Below are positions 33,137 to 41,331 of a stretch of DNA of 43,089 nucleotides, piece after piece (position 1 is the stretch's first letter; each line of letters opens with the position of its first letter). The stretch spans positions 1 through 43,089 of the forward strand of contig JAILFT010000140.1 of NCBI GenBank assembly GCA_024697425.1. The letters run 5' to 3'. The position numbers were made by a program, and so were the translations under genes. The stretch comes from Butyrivibrio sp. Lineage in GTDB: Bacteria > Bacillota > Clostridia > Lachnospirales > Lachnospiraceae. The notes below the pieces were generated by a model that saw only the letters and a list, made by a program, of their open reading frames with translations, did no database searches and had not been told where the DNA came from.

Positions 33137-34006
33137 TTATTTGAGTACATTCAGAATCAAAAGATTGGTTCCCGCAAATACAAGTATCACAGCCCATGAA
33201 ACCTTGAGCATGGTGATGTATTTAACACGCGGGAATACATTGTCAACAAGGGTTATAAGGAAAAATACGACAGCAATAGCGATTATAGCCCAGATTCTGC
33301 TAATGGGATCAGCGGTAATAAAGAACATTCCCACAATACCCATCATAAGAACAGTGTCGTACCACTCTGCTATTTCCACAAAAGCCAGGTTGTTACCGGA
33401 AAGGTCTGTTGTAAGTCCCTTAACCATCTCCTGATGCATATGATGAGATGTACTAAGGTCAAAAGGTGATTTCCTGAGCTTGATGATCAAGATAAACACA
33501 AATCCGATAAAGAAGCCCGGAAGCTTAATGATCGCAGGCATGGGAGCCATAACAAGATCATTTACCATGAAACTTCCCTGTGCATAGTAGAAACCAATGG
33601 CTACAAGCAAGGTCATAGGCTCGTAACACATCATCTGAAGCAGCTCACGCTGAGCACCCATGATACTGTAAGGGCCGTTTGTAGAGAAAGCAGCCATTAC
33701 CATAAGTACTTCTGACATGGACAGAGCAAAGAATACCAGGAGCATATCCCCGCCGCCAAAGAAAAGGCATCCGGTGAATATAGTCATGATAAGGTAACCG
33801 GTTACAAACAGCACCTGAATACTGTTAACTACGGTTGTCTGCTTGTTGAGCAGCTTGATGACATCATAGAAGGGCTGAACAATAGGCGGGCCCTGTCTTC
33901 CCTGCATACGGGCAGCAAACAGTCTGTCTGTACCCGATAACAGGCCTCCGATTAAAGGAGCTAATACTAAATACAAAAGCGCTTTGATAATAAAATTTAT
34001 CTCCAT
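33137..34006 (-). CDS. echB: Ech hydrogenase membrane subunit EchB (NuoH-like)
   Basis: EchB anchors the hydrophilic module and links electron transfer to ion movement, as NuoH does. The 289-residue protein has about eight membrane segments. Conserved features include the loop GRQGPPIVQPFYDVIKLLNK near residue 36-55, RELLQMMCYEP, and SPFDLSTSHHMHQEM. The frame is open further upstream, but ATG 34006 is chosen because it overlaps the echA stop (TGATG) and has a perfect GGAGGT site eight bases before it. No frameshift is visible. Confidence 0.94.
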   Translation of the reverse strand: MEINFIIKALLYLVLAPLIGGLLSGTDRLFAARMQGRQGPPIVQPFYDVIKLLNKQTTVVNSIQVLFVTGYLIMTIFTGCLFFGGGDMLLVFFALSMSEVLMVMAAFSTNGPYSIMGAQRELLQMMCYEPMTLLVAIGFYYAQGSFMVNDLVMAPMPAIIKLPGFFIGFVFILIIKLRKSPFDLSTSHHMHQEMVKGLTTDLSGNNLAFVEIAEWYDTVLMMGIVGMFFITADPISRIWAIIAIAVVFFLITLVDNVFPRVKYITMLKVSWAVILVFAGTNLLILNVLK

Positions 34007-35931
34007 CAGAAAGCACCTCCAACCACAATGATAAGCATTACTGCTACCAGAACAGTAGAAACCCAGATACAAGGCTTAAGAAGCTTATGTTCTCCGAAAT
34101 AATCAACCATGTACCAGTTTGACATATAAAGAGCTCTCTCTTTTCCGAATGAGTCTATGTAATGTCTGTCATCACCTGCATTTACACCTGCAACATAAGA
34201 CATTGTCATCTTGGAATTCTTACCGATGGAAAGGAATCTTGATCCGATAGGGATCATAAATACCATTGCTACCATGATCATCATGATGATCACATCGCTT
34301 CCGCCGATCACATCCGGGATCTTGGTATAAAATGCCTCGTTCAGGATAGGCTGGATCATATGTCCTGACATCCAGGGGAATGCAAAACACATGATGATTA
34401 TCAGTGAAGTAAGAGGGAAAATGGAAACCAGCTCACTTCTGGGTGTTATATCTTCAAGTTCAAAGGACTGGTGGATTACAGTACAGATCTTACCAAGCCA
34501 CTTAGCCCAGTAGAAAAGTGTACTTCCTGAACCGAATACCAGGAAAAGAACCAGCCATACGGAACCTGAATCAACGAAGGACTTAAGGGCTGCCCACTTT
34601 GAAACCAGCATTCCAAAGGGTGCCATGAACATTCCGCAGATACCGATGATCATGATGAATGCAAGTCTGGGAAGCTTAATGATAAGTCCGTGCATATCCT
34701 CGATATCACGGCTGTGCATACAGTTCTCGATATCTCCCACTGTCTGGAACAGAAGTGACTTGGATACAGCATGGAAAAGAACAAGCATAACAGCTGCCCA
34801 TACACCCTCGGTAGTTCCTGTTCCTGCACAGGCAGTAATAAGTCCAAGGTTTGAAATTGTTGAATAAGCAAGTACCTTCTTACCGTCACTAACAGTAATA
34901 GCCAGAAGTGATGCGGCAAAGAATGTAAATCCACCTATAACGGTGATCATTACACCTGTAAGGGAATCCTTCATAACAGGTGACAGTCTGATAAGCATGT
35001 ATACACCTATCTTAACCATTGTTGCAGAATGCAGAAGTGCGCTGGATGGTGTAGGTGCTACCATCGCTCCGAGAAGCCATCTTGAGAACGGGAACTGTGC
35101 ACTCTTTGTCAGGGCTGCAAACGCAAACAGAGTTGCAGGTACAAGATAAGGAGCATACCCCATAACTGTAAGCTGACTTAAGTTGGAGATCTCAAACTTC
35201 ATGTTGCAGATCATAAGACCTGCCGCAAAGCCGCAACCGCCAAGAAGGTTCATCCAAAGTGCTCTGAAGGAATTGTCTACTGCTTCCTGAGTTCTTGTAT
35301 ATCCGATCATAAGGAAGGAACATACTGAAGTAATCTCCCAGAAGAAGTAGATCCATCCAAGGTTATCCGATGAAATAAGACCGAACATTGCACCAAGGAA
35401 AACAAACATCAATGCCAGGAAATAATTGGATCTGTCCTGTACATCAGTGTGATGATTATGGTAATCCTTCATATAACCTGAAGCATAGATACAGATGAGG
35501 ATACCTACCACACCTACGATAAGGTACATAACAGCTGCAAAGGTATCAATCCTTATATGAGTATTGCCCTCTACCACTCTGCCTGTAAGGTCCATCCACA
35601 TTACAGGAATGGTTCCTGCCAGTGAAAACAGGATTGCGTAATATTTTTTGTACTTGATACTCAGGAAACAAACAAGACACATAAGGAATACTTCACCTAC
35701 CATAACAAAGGTATCGGGAAGATGCGTCTCCTGCAAATACATAAACTGTGATGTGTCCCCGGAAGTTATCACCGTCACGGCAACATAAACAGCAGCTATC
35801 ATAATGGTAAATCCACCGATCATGATAACAGCGCTTCTAAGAGGACTTGCCTTCTTGAGAAGACCTATCACAATTGCCATGATAAAGGGAAAGAGAATTA
35901 AGAAATTGACTACATTTAGAATTGGAATCAA
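34006..35931 (-). CDS. echA: Ech hydrogenase membrane subunit EchA (NuoL/antiporter-like)
   Basis: EchA is the ion-pumping subunit, related to NuoL/M/N and Mrp antiporters. The 641-residue protein has about 14 hydrophobic segments. Residues expected for the proton or sodium path are present: Glu199 in the FFWEITSVCSF segment, Lys276 in the LTKSAQFPFSRWL segment, His301 and Lys307 (HSATMVKIGVY). A TTG start at 35931 is used; AAAGGGG lies nine bases upstream and no ATG suits the family N-terminus. It follows the metal-sensor gene by 41 bases and precedes echB with overlapping codons. The coupling ion is not readable. Confidence 0.94.
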   Translation of the reverse strand: MIPILNVVNFLILFPFIMAIVIGLLKKASPLRSAVIMIGGFTIMIAAVYVAVTVITSGDTSQFMYLQETHLPDTFVMVGEVFLMCLVCFLSIKYKKYYAILFSLAGTIPVMWMDLTGRVVEGNTHIRIDTFAAVMYLIVGVVGILICIYASGYMKDYHNHHTDVQDRSNYFLALMFVFLGAMFGLISSDNLGWIYFFWEITSVCSFLMIGYTRTQEAVDNSFRALWMNLLGGCGFAAGLMICNMKFEISNLSQLTVMGYAPYLVPATLFAFAALTKSAQFPFSRWLLGAMVAPTPSSALLHSATMVKIGVYMLIRLSPVMKDSLTGVMITVIGGFTFFAASLLAITVSDGKKVLAYSTISNLGLITACAGTGTTEGVWAAVMLVLFHAVSKSLLFQTVGDIENCMHSRDIEDMHGLIIKLPRLAFIMIIGICGMFMAPFGMLVSKWAALKSFVDSGSVWLVLFLVFGSGSTLFYWAKWLGKICTVIHQSFELEDITPRSELVSIFPLTSLIIIMCFAFPWMSGHMIQPILNEAFYTKIPDVIGGSDVIIMMIMVAMVFMIPIGSRFLSIGKNSKMTMSYVAGVNAGDDRHYIDSFGKERALYMSNWYMVDYFGEHKLLKPCIWVSTVLVAVMLIIVVGGAF

Positions 35932-35972
35932 GGTATTTCGCCCCTTTCACATATTCTCAAAGCCTTTGCAGA

Positions 35973-36275
35973 CTATGAGTTTTTCATAAATTTGTCGACG
36001 GCCTCATTGAGCTCAATGATCGCCTGTTCATCACCGTCCTGAACTGCATGGACTATGCAATGGCTCATGTGTTCCTTGAGGATCTCCTTGCCGCAATTAT
36101 TGATTGCAGAGCGCACGGCGGCAAGCTGAATAAGCACCTCGGAACAGTCCCTGTCATCTTCCACCATCCTCTTTATGGATTCGAGGTGTCCGATGGCTTT
36201 GGAAAGCCTGTTCGAGATAGCCTTCATATGTTCAGGGTCATGGTGATGGTGATGTTCATGGTTCGTAGAACTCAT
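35973..36275 (-). CDS. CsoR/RcnR-family metal-sensing repressor, nickel-type pattern
   Basis: This 100-residue all-helical protein belongs to the CsoR/RcnR/FrmR family of repressors that leave DNA when metal binds. The candidate metal ligands are His12, Cys44, His69 and Cys73. Their spacings (32, 25 and 4) match the His-Cys-His-Cys set of the cyanobacterial nickel sensor InrS (His21, Cys53, His78, Cys82); the copper sensor pattern is Cys-His-Cys without a required first His. A run of five His at 8-12 adds possible metal binding. ATG 36275 is chosen for its GGAGG site six or seven bases upstream; an ATG four codons earlier lacks one. It is the first gene of the ech-hyp operon, so nickel control of a nickel enzyme is a sound inference; copper sensing is the alternative. 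Confidence 0.88.
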   Translation of the reverse strand: MSSTNHEHHHHHDPEHMKAISNRLSKAIGHLESIKRMVEDDRDCSEVLIQLAAVRSAINNCGKEILKEHMSHCIVHAVQDGDEQAIIELNEAVDKFMKNS

Positions 36276-36293
36276 AAAAACCTCCATAAAGAA

Positions 36294-36349
36294 TGTGCGT
36301 TTTTGTTAATTTTTTGACTTGCAAGGGCAAAAAGAAAATAAAACGCACA
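36294..36349 (-). promoter_or_regulatory. nested inverted repeats in the leader of the ech operon
   Basis: TGTGCGTTTT (36294-36303) and AAAACGCACA (36340-36349) form a perfect 10-bp outer stem. Inside it TTTTTG (36311-36316) pairs with CAAAAA (36328-36333), and the centre is the palindrome CTTGCAAG (36318-36325). The structure lies after the predicted promoter and ends about 9 bases before the ribosome-binding site of the metal sensor. It could be an operator for the sensor or an RNA switch; neither is proven. Confidence 0.6.
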
Positions 36350-36363
36350 AATGACCGACTATC

Positions 36364-36392
36364 ATTATATTTCTATAAGTTGAAAAAAGCAA
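36364..36392 (-). promoter_or_regulatory. promoter of the metal sensor-ech-hyp operon
   Basis: On the minus strand TTGCTT (36392-36387) and a perfect TATAAT (36369-36364) are 17 bases apart, just after the stop of the MarR gene. The leader would be about 80 bases long and contain the nested inverted repeats. Confidence 0.75.
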
Positions 36393-36398
36393 TAAAGA

Positions 36399-36842
36399 TT
36401 ATCTTACATTTCCAATAATCTTATATAAAAGATCATAGAGAAGCTTTGATTCCTCAGCTGAAAGTTTAACACAGGATCCCATTGCAGGGGGAATAGAAAG
36501 AGCGCGCTCGCGAAGCTTCTCTCCCTCTTCAGTGATGGTAACCAGAAGGTTACGCTCATCCTCATTGGATCTCTCTCTTGTTATGTAGCCTTTGGATTCA
36601 AGCTTTTTAAGGACAGGAGTCAGTGTACCGGAATCCAGATACAGTTTCTCCCCTAAAGTTTTTACATTGAGTGACTTCTGCTCCCAAAGCACCATCATAG
36701 TAATATACTGTGTATAAGTCAGATCTATCTCATCAAGATAGGGCTTATACTTTCTGATAATCTCCTTGGAACAGGCATAAAGCGGGAAGCAAAGCTGGTT
36801 CCCAAGTTTTAAAGTCTCGTATTTTTCCTCTTTTACACTCAT
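36399..36842 (-). CDS. MarR-family regulator, OhrR (organic peroxide sensor) type
   Basis: The 147-residue protein matches OhrR along its N-terminal half: LKLGNQLCFPLYACSKEI, with the reactive cysteine Cys18 and the partner tyrosines Tyr32 and Tyr43 at the positions of B. subtilis OhrR Cys15, Tyr29 and Tyr40. The winged helix follows (KTLGEKLYLDSGTLTPVLKK, then the ERSNEDERNLLV wing). OhrR repressors release DNA when the cysteine is oxidised by organic hydroperoxide. No ohr peroxidase gene is nearby; the gene has its own operator-like site, so the visible target is itself. A role over the neighbouring ATPase or hydrogenase is possible but not shown. TTAGGAG lies six bases before the start. 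Confidence 0.9.
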   Translation of the reverse strand: MSVKEEKYETLKLGNQLCFPLYACSKEIIRKYKPYLDEIDLTYTQYITMMVLWEQKSLNVKTLGEKLYLDSGTLTPVLKKLESKGYITRERSNEDERNLLVTITEEGEKLRERALSIPPAMGSCVKLSAEESKLLYDLLYKIIGNVR

Positions 36843-36865
36843 GAAAAACTCCTAAGATTGAATTT

Positions 36866-36882
36866 TATACTATTTAATTATA
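36866..36882 (-). promoter_or_regulatory. OhrR-like operator upstream of the MarR gene
   Basis: The 17-base site TATACTATTTAATTATA, read on the minus strand as TATAATTAAATAGTATA, differs at two of 15 positions from the TACAATT-A-AATTGTA type inverted repeat known for Bacillus OhrR. It contains a TATAAT that could be the -10 of this gene, so binding would block transcription and give autoregulation. A good -35 is not seen. Confidence 0.5.
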
Positions 36883-36914
36883 TCACAAATTCCATACTGC
36901 GCATCATTAATTTT

Positions 36915-39323
36915 TTAAGCTTTTTTACTTAAATCTATTTTGAATCTGCTTTCGATATAGCTAAACAGCATAGTTAAATATCTCATAAAAGGCTCTGTCG
37001 CTATTGCAAAAAGCACAAAAAGCATTACACATTCAACAGAGACATAAGATATTGAAAAAAGATCGTTGAATATAAAAGCTGCAACAATGATACCCACAAC
37101 ACAACCGAATATAACCCTAAGCCTGTATTTATTGAGAGGCATACAGATATTTGCAAGAATAATAAATCCCACAATGGCCAGAAGGAAGGTCGCGGCTACC
37201 GATACATCCGATGCTTTCACGCCGAAGGTATTTCCAAAGATAACCAGCGCAGCTATTGCCAGGAAATCCGTCAGAGCTGCCGGCATTGCCTTCAGCAGAA
37301 CTTTGATAAGGAAATGCCCTTCTATCCTCTTATTATTGGGCTCCATTGCCAGGAAAAATCCAGGAATTCCAATATTAAACAGGCTTATCATGGTAATCTG
37401 GGAAGGCTGCAGCGGATATGCCACTACATTGATAATGGAAAACAGCGCCAAAAGCAGTGAAAAGATATTCTTTACCAAAAACAGTGTTGCAGTTCTCTCG
37501 ATGTTATTTATATTTCTTCTTCCCTCTGCCACTATCATAGGCATCTTGGAGAAATCACTGTCCATAAGAACCACCTGCGCGGCCTGAACAGCTGCTTCCG
37601 ATCCGGCTGCCATTGCCACCGAGCAGTCTGCATCCTTCATGGCAAGTATATCGTTTACACCGTCACCGGTCATGGCCACGGTATGTCCGTCTGCCTTAAG
37701 GGCTCTTACAATCTTCTGCTTCTGGTCCGGTGTAACTCTGCCGAATACTGTATATTCTCTTACGGCATCCGGGATATCCTCATCCATCAAAGTAGTTGCA
37801 TCAACAAACCTGTCCGCATTTTCAATTCCTGCATTTTTGGCCACTTCCGATACTGTCAGCGCATTATCTCCGGATATGACTTTGACATTTACATTCTGCT
37901 TTTTAAAGAAGGCAAAGGTCTCCGGAGCAGATTCTCTTATAGGATTCTGCAAAAGAATAAACATCATCGGAACGGTATTGGCTCCGTCCAGATATCCTTC
38001 AGGCGCAGGTATGGAAGTGCTCTCATTGGTCGCCTCGATGGCCGCAGTTCCGTCCGCTCCGCCAAAATACCTTGCAAAGCACAGCACTCTTAGCCCCTTT
38101 GCGGCATAACTGTCTATAATAGCCTTATACGCCGGGAATTTGTCCGTAAGAACATATTCAGGTGCTCCCAGTATATATGTGGCATTCTTAAACTGCACCG
38201 AACTGTATTTGTATTTGGAAGTAAAGGGATGGAAAGATACACTTCCCAGGCTGCTTCTTAATGGGAAATAATCCTCCAGAGCTCTCATGGTGATATTATC
38301 ATCGGGAATGCAGCTTATATATTCTGCAACAATATCAACCACTCTTGAAAATTCTTCTGTATCTTTGGTTCCGTCAGGCAGTACTGCGTCTGCCACCAGC
38401 ATACTGTTATCGGTGATGGTTCCTGTCTTGTCGACGCATATGGTATCTACTCTTGCAAGAGCTTCAATACTTCTCATGTCGTGAAGCATAACCCTTTGCC
38501 TGGCCAGTCTGATGGTACTAAGTCCCAGTGTGATACTCAGCAACAGATACAACCCTTCGGGTATCATTCCGATAACGGCTGCAACCATTGAAGGCACGCT
38601 CTCGGAAAAAGAATTGCCCTGAATATAGAAACTCTGAACAAAAAGACATATTCCTATGGGAATAATAATAAGTCCGGCGAAAGCCACAATACGATTGATG
38701 GACTTGACCATTTCGCTCTGTTCCGAGGAAGGCATTTTCTTGGCCCGAAGCATAAGCTGAGAAATATAGGACTCGTGCCCCACCCTGGTAAGCCTTGCAA
38801 GACATTTACCGGAAACCACAAAGCTTCCGGACATAAGGGATGCTCCGGCAGTCTTTACAATCTCATCGGCCTCACCCGTAAGCAGCGCTTCATTGACATT
38901 CACTTCGCCGCTTATAACCTGCGCATCAGCACAGATCTGGCTTCCTGCGGAAAGAACTATCACATCCCCAAGTACAAGCTTATCTATGGCAACAAGCTTC
39001 TCCTGTCCATCCCGGATTGCGGTAACAGTGGACTGATTTAAGACCTTGAGATCATCCAGGATCTTTTTGGCTCTTATGCCCTGGAATATTCCTATCAGCG
39101 CATTGCATATGATAACAGGCAAAAAAGTCAGCGAATTAAAAGCGCCGGAAATGATAAGCAAAATGGCCATAATAAGAAAGATCAGGTTAAAGTAAGTAAA
39201 GATATTCTCTTTAATGATCTGCCCGTTGGTCTTGCCGATATTTTCAATTTGCACATTACCTTTCCCCTGATTGTACAGCTCTTTGGCTTTATCAGAGGAA
39301 AGTCCCATTATCTTATTATCCAT
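36915..39323 (-). CDS. P-type cation-transporting ATPase, CtpE-like
   Basis: From ATG 39323 the protein has 802 residues. The P-type motifs are LLTGEAD (148-153, actuator), the phosphorylated Asp298 in DKTGT, and a later MTGDGVND hinge. The ion-binding helix carries PEGL (255-258), as in calcium-type and CtpE-type pumps. There is no CPx motif and no N-terminal metal-binding domain, so it is not a copper, nickel or zinc exporter. CtpE of mycobacteria imports calcium; using that role here is inference. A GTG two codons earlier overlaps the minE stop as GTGA and could be the true start through coupling. About ten membrane segments are visible. The Shine-Dalgarno sequence is weak. Confidence 0.88.
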   Translation of the reverse strand: MDNKIMGLSSDKAKELYNQGKGNVQIENIGKTNGQIIKENIFTYFNLIFLIMAILLIISGAFNSLTFLPVIICNALIGIFQGIRAKKILDDLKVLNQSTVTAIRDGQEKLVAIDKLVLGDVIVLSAGSQICADAQVISGEVNVNEALLTGEADEIVKTAGASLMSGSFVVSGKCLARLTRVGHESYISQLMLRAKKMPSSEQSEMVKSINRIVAFAGLIIIPIGICLFVQSFYIQGNSFSESVPSMVAAVIGMIPEGLYLLLSITLGLSTIRLARQRVMLHDMRSIEALARVDTICVDKTGTITDNSMLVADAVLPDGTKDTEEFSRVVDIVAEYISCIPDDNITMRALEDYFPLRSSLGSVSFHPFTSKYKYSSVQFKNATYILGAPEYVLTDKFPAYKAIIDSYAAKGLRVLCFARYFGGADGTAAIEATNESTSIPAPEGYLDGANTVPMMFILLQNPIRESAPETFAFFKKQNVNVKVISGDNALTVSEVAKNAGIENADRFVDATTLMDEDIPDAVREYTVFGRVTPDQKQKIVRALKADGHTVAMTGDGVNDILAMKDADCSVAMAAGSEAAVQAAQVVLMDSDFSKMPMIVAEGRRNINNIERTATLFLVKNIFSLLLALFSIINVVAYPLQPSQITMISLFNIGIPGFFLAMEPNNKRIEGHFLIKVLLKAMPAALTDFLAIAALVIFGNTFGVKASDVSVAATFLLAIVGFIILANICMPLNKYRLRVIFGCVVGIIVAAFIFNDLFSISYVSVECVMLFVLFAIATEPFMRYLTMLFSYIESRFKIDLSKKA

Positions 39324-39325
39324 AA

Positions 39326-39604
39326 TCACTTAGAAGTATGATTCATGTTCTTGATAGGTATATTTGCATAAAGTGCGGGAACGGTCTTGCCGGTATTATC
39401 CTCAGTGTCCATCTGAGTAATATTGATATCTATATTATCCATATCAATCTCTGCATATTTGGACAGAACTTCTATGATATCACTGCGGATCTTCTGCATG
39501 ATATCAGGAGAACAGGTCGCTCTGTCAGATACAAGGACCAGTTTCAGTCTGTCTTTAGCCACATCGCTGGAGGATTTCTTTTTAAAAAAATCAGATATTT
39601 TCAT
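39326..39604 (-). CDS. minE: cell division topological specificity factor MinE
   Basis: MinE stimulates the MinD ATPase and, in rods with oscillation, restricts MinCD to the poles. The 92-residue protein has the family start MKISDFFKKKSS, then KDRLKLVLVSDRATCSPDIM, which covers the MinD-binding strand or helix (about 18-37), and the dimerisation domain to about 86. The AGGAGAG site overlaps the minD stop. Its stop codon overlaps a possible start of the ATPase gene. Confidence 0.95.
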   Translation of the reverse strand: MKISDFFKKKSSSDVAKDRLKLVLVSDRATCSPDIMQKIRSDIIEVLSKYAEIDMDNIDINITQMDTEDNTGKTVPALYANIPIKNMNHTSK

Positions 39605-39619
39605 GATTCATTTCTCTCC

Positions 39620-40402
39620 TTATCTCTTCCTTGAGAGCCAGCCAAACAGTCCCTTCCTTGTTTCAAGATCCAGAAAAGGAACGTTCTCGCCGGTAACTCT
39701 GCGGCAAATATTCATATAGGCCTGTCCGGCAAGGGAGTTGTCTCCTACCAGAGGCTCACCGTTGTTGGTGGCAATTACGATGTTCTCATCATCGGGAACC
39801 TGACCTATAAGTTCAACAGCCAGTATTTCAACAACATCATCGGCAGACATCATATCGCCTCTCTTAATGAGATCAGGACGAAGTCTGTTAACAATAAGCT
39901 GGTGATTCTTGATCTCTTTTGCCTCAAGCAGTCCTATGATCCTGTCTGCATCACGTACAGCAGAAACTTCGGGTGTAGTAACAACAATAGCTCTGTCAGC
40001 ACCTGCAATGGCGTTAAGGAAGCCCTGCTCGATTCCTGCAGGACAGTCAAGAATGATGTAGTCAAACTCAGCCTTAAGCTCTTCTGTAAGTTTCTTCATC
40101 TGCTCAGGTGTTACGCTGGTCTTGTCCCTGGTCTGAGCAGCAGGCAAAAGAAACAGTGTATCATATCTCTTGTCCTTGATAAGAGCCTGTCTTAATTTGC
40201 AATTCTCCTCGATAACATCAACGATATTGTAGACGATACGGTTCTCAAGTCCCATTACAACATCCAGATTTCTAAGACCTATATCCGTATCTATAAGAAC
40301 AACTTTCTTGTTTAATTTGGCAAGGCCGGTACCGATATTGGCTGTTGTGGTGGTCTTACCAACTCCGCCCTTACCTGATGTGATAACTATTACTTCTCCC
40401 AT
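39620..40402 (-). CDS. minD: septum site-determining ATPase MinD
   Basis: MinD binds the membrane as an ATP dimer and recruits MinC. The 260-residue protein has the deviant Walker A motif GKGGVGKTT (10-18, with signature Lys11), the LIDTDIGLRNLDVVMG segment and the ILDCPAGIE switch. The C-terminal amphipathic membrane helix (about GLFGWLSRKR, 251-260) is present. Spacing to minC is 12 bases and the site GGAGG is strong. Confidence 0.97.
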   Translation of the reverse strand: MGEVIVITSGKGGVGKTTTTANIGTGLAKLNKKVVLIDTDIGLRNLDVVMGLENRIVYNIVDVIEENCKLRQALIKDKRYDTLFLLPAAQTRDKTSVTPEQMKKLTEELKAEFDYIILDCPAGIEQGFLNAIAGADRAIVVTTPEVSAVRDADRIIGLLEAKEIKNHQLIVNRLRPDLIKRGDMMSADDVVEILAVELIGQVPDDENIVIATNNGEPLVGDNSLAGQAYMNICRRVTGENVPFLDLETRKGLFGWLSRKR

Positions 40403-40414
40403 ATTATCCTCCGT

Positions 40415-41149
40415 TTAAATACTGTAAAATCTTCTCAAGAATGAAGCGTCATATGAAGTCTTAACAATATGACCATTCTCTATATAAGCCACTTCAGCCA
40501 TCTTGTCGTTTCCAAGGAATTTCTTCCTGGATTTGATCCTGGCACCTTTTTCAGCATCAGGTGATATTGCTATAGCATCCCCGATCCTGACCTGAATAGG
40601 TGCAAGCTTAAGTGCCATAATAACTGAATCATTATCCCCTTCACAGCCTGCAAAAGCATTTCCTCTGAGCTCTCCAAGAATAAAAATGCTTCCTTTGGAG
40701 ACCACATTCCCTCCGGGCTTAACATCTCCAAGGACTATAATGCTCTTATCACTCTTAAAATCCTGACCGGATCTTAAATTGCCTTTGTATATAACAGCAT
40801 CGCCATCGGAAATATCGCTTTCCAAAGGAGTCTTTTGAACATCCTGCAGCTCTCCGTTATGACGAAGAACACCAAGCCGAATAAGCTCTTCTTTTTCGGA
40901 CTGCTCATCTATTATACAGATTATGTGAAGATCGGAATTATCCTCAATGATCCCGACAATCTCATCGATCTCATTATCTGACAGGAACCTTCCCCTGAGT
41001 ATAAGTCCCATATCATGTTTGCCGAGAAACGAAGAAGCCTGAGTAAACTTCTCTGCAATCTTTTGTCGAAGATCAGTAAAAGGAACAGATGGATCCAATA
41101 CCAGAATTATTCCCGATTTGGTCCCCTTGATAGTGACATTTGCTTCCAA
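40415..41149 (-). CDS. minC: septum site-determining protein MinC
   Basis: MinC inhibits FtsZ assembly away from midcell. The 244-residue protein has the small N-terminal FtsZ-acting domain (about 1-110) and the C-terminal beta-helix that binds MinD and dimerises (about 115-220: SIIVLGDVKPGGNVVSKGSI, ILGELRGNAFAG). A TTG start at 41149 is used, with GGTGAT about eight bases upstream; no ATG lies near the expected N-terminus. It is the first gene of minC-minD-minE, with the P-type ATPase gene next. Confidence 0.93.
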   Translation of the reverse strand: MEANVTIKGTKSGIILVLDPSVPFTDLRQKIAEKFTQASSFLGKHDMGLILRGRFLSDNEIDEIVGIIEDNSDLHIICIIDEQSEKEELIRLGVLRHNGELQDVQKTPLESDISDGDAVIYKGNLRSGQDFKSDKSIIVLGDVKPGGNVVSKGSIFILGELRGNAFAGCEGDNDSVIMALKLAPIQVRIGDAIAISPDAEKGARIKSRKKFLGNDKMAEVAYIENGHIVKTSYDASFLRRFYSI

Positions 41150-41207
41150 CTAAGATCACCCACCCTTTTTTCATACATCTTGTATGTGCGGTCTTACCCG
41201 AACACAC

Positions 41208-41244
41208 CATATACAAGTATATGCTATTTGCCTTTAAAATTAAA
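41208..41244 (-). promoter_or_regulatory. possible promoter and palindrome of the min operon
   Basis: On the minus strand TTTAAT (41244-41239) and TATACT (41221-41216) are 17 bases apart. The -10 lies inside the perfect palindrome CATATAC-AA-GTATATG (41208-41223), so a repressor site overlapping the promoter is possible. A second stem, CATACA and TGTATG, lies at 41172-41186. Confidence 0.35.
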
Positions 41245-41281
41245 CCGACAAAATACATAAATAATGGATGTTTTTTATGAT

Positions 41282-41315
41282 AAAAAATGGAGCCCCGGGA
41301 TGTGCCCGAGGCTCC
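41282..41315 (-). terminator. intrinsic terminator of rpsB-tsf
   Basis: GGAGCCCCGGG (41289-41299) pairs with CCCGAGGCTCC (41305-41315), 11 positions with one mismatch, around a five-base loop. Six T residues follow on the minus strand. Confidence 0.92.
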
Positions 41316-41331
41316 GATTAAAAATCAGTTA

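Noticed and set aside
34007..34072. Longer echB start adding 22 residues.
   Set aside because: The extension is inside echA in another frame. ATG 34006 has GGAGGT and overlaps the echA stop, and NuoH-like proteins start at about that point.
36915..39323. P-type ATPase as the nickel or copper exporter controlled by the CsoR-like gene.
   Set aside because: There is no CPx motif and no N-terminal metal-binding domain; the PEGL helix indicates a calcium or CtpE-type pump. It also lies upstream of a separate MarR gene and promoter.
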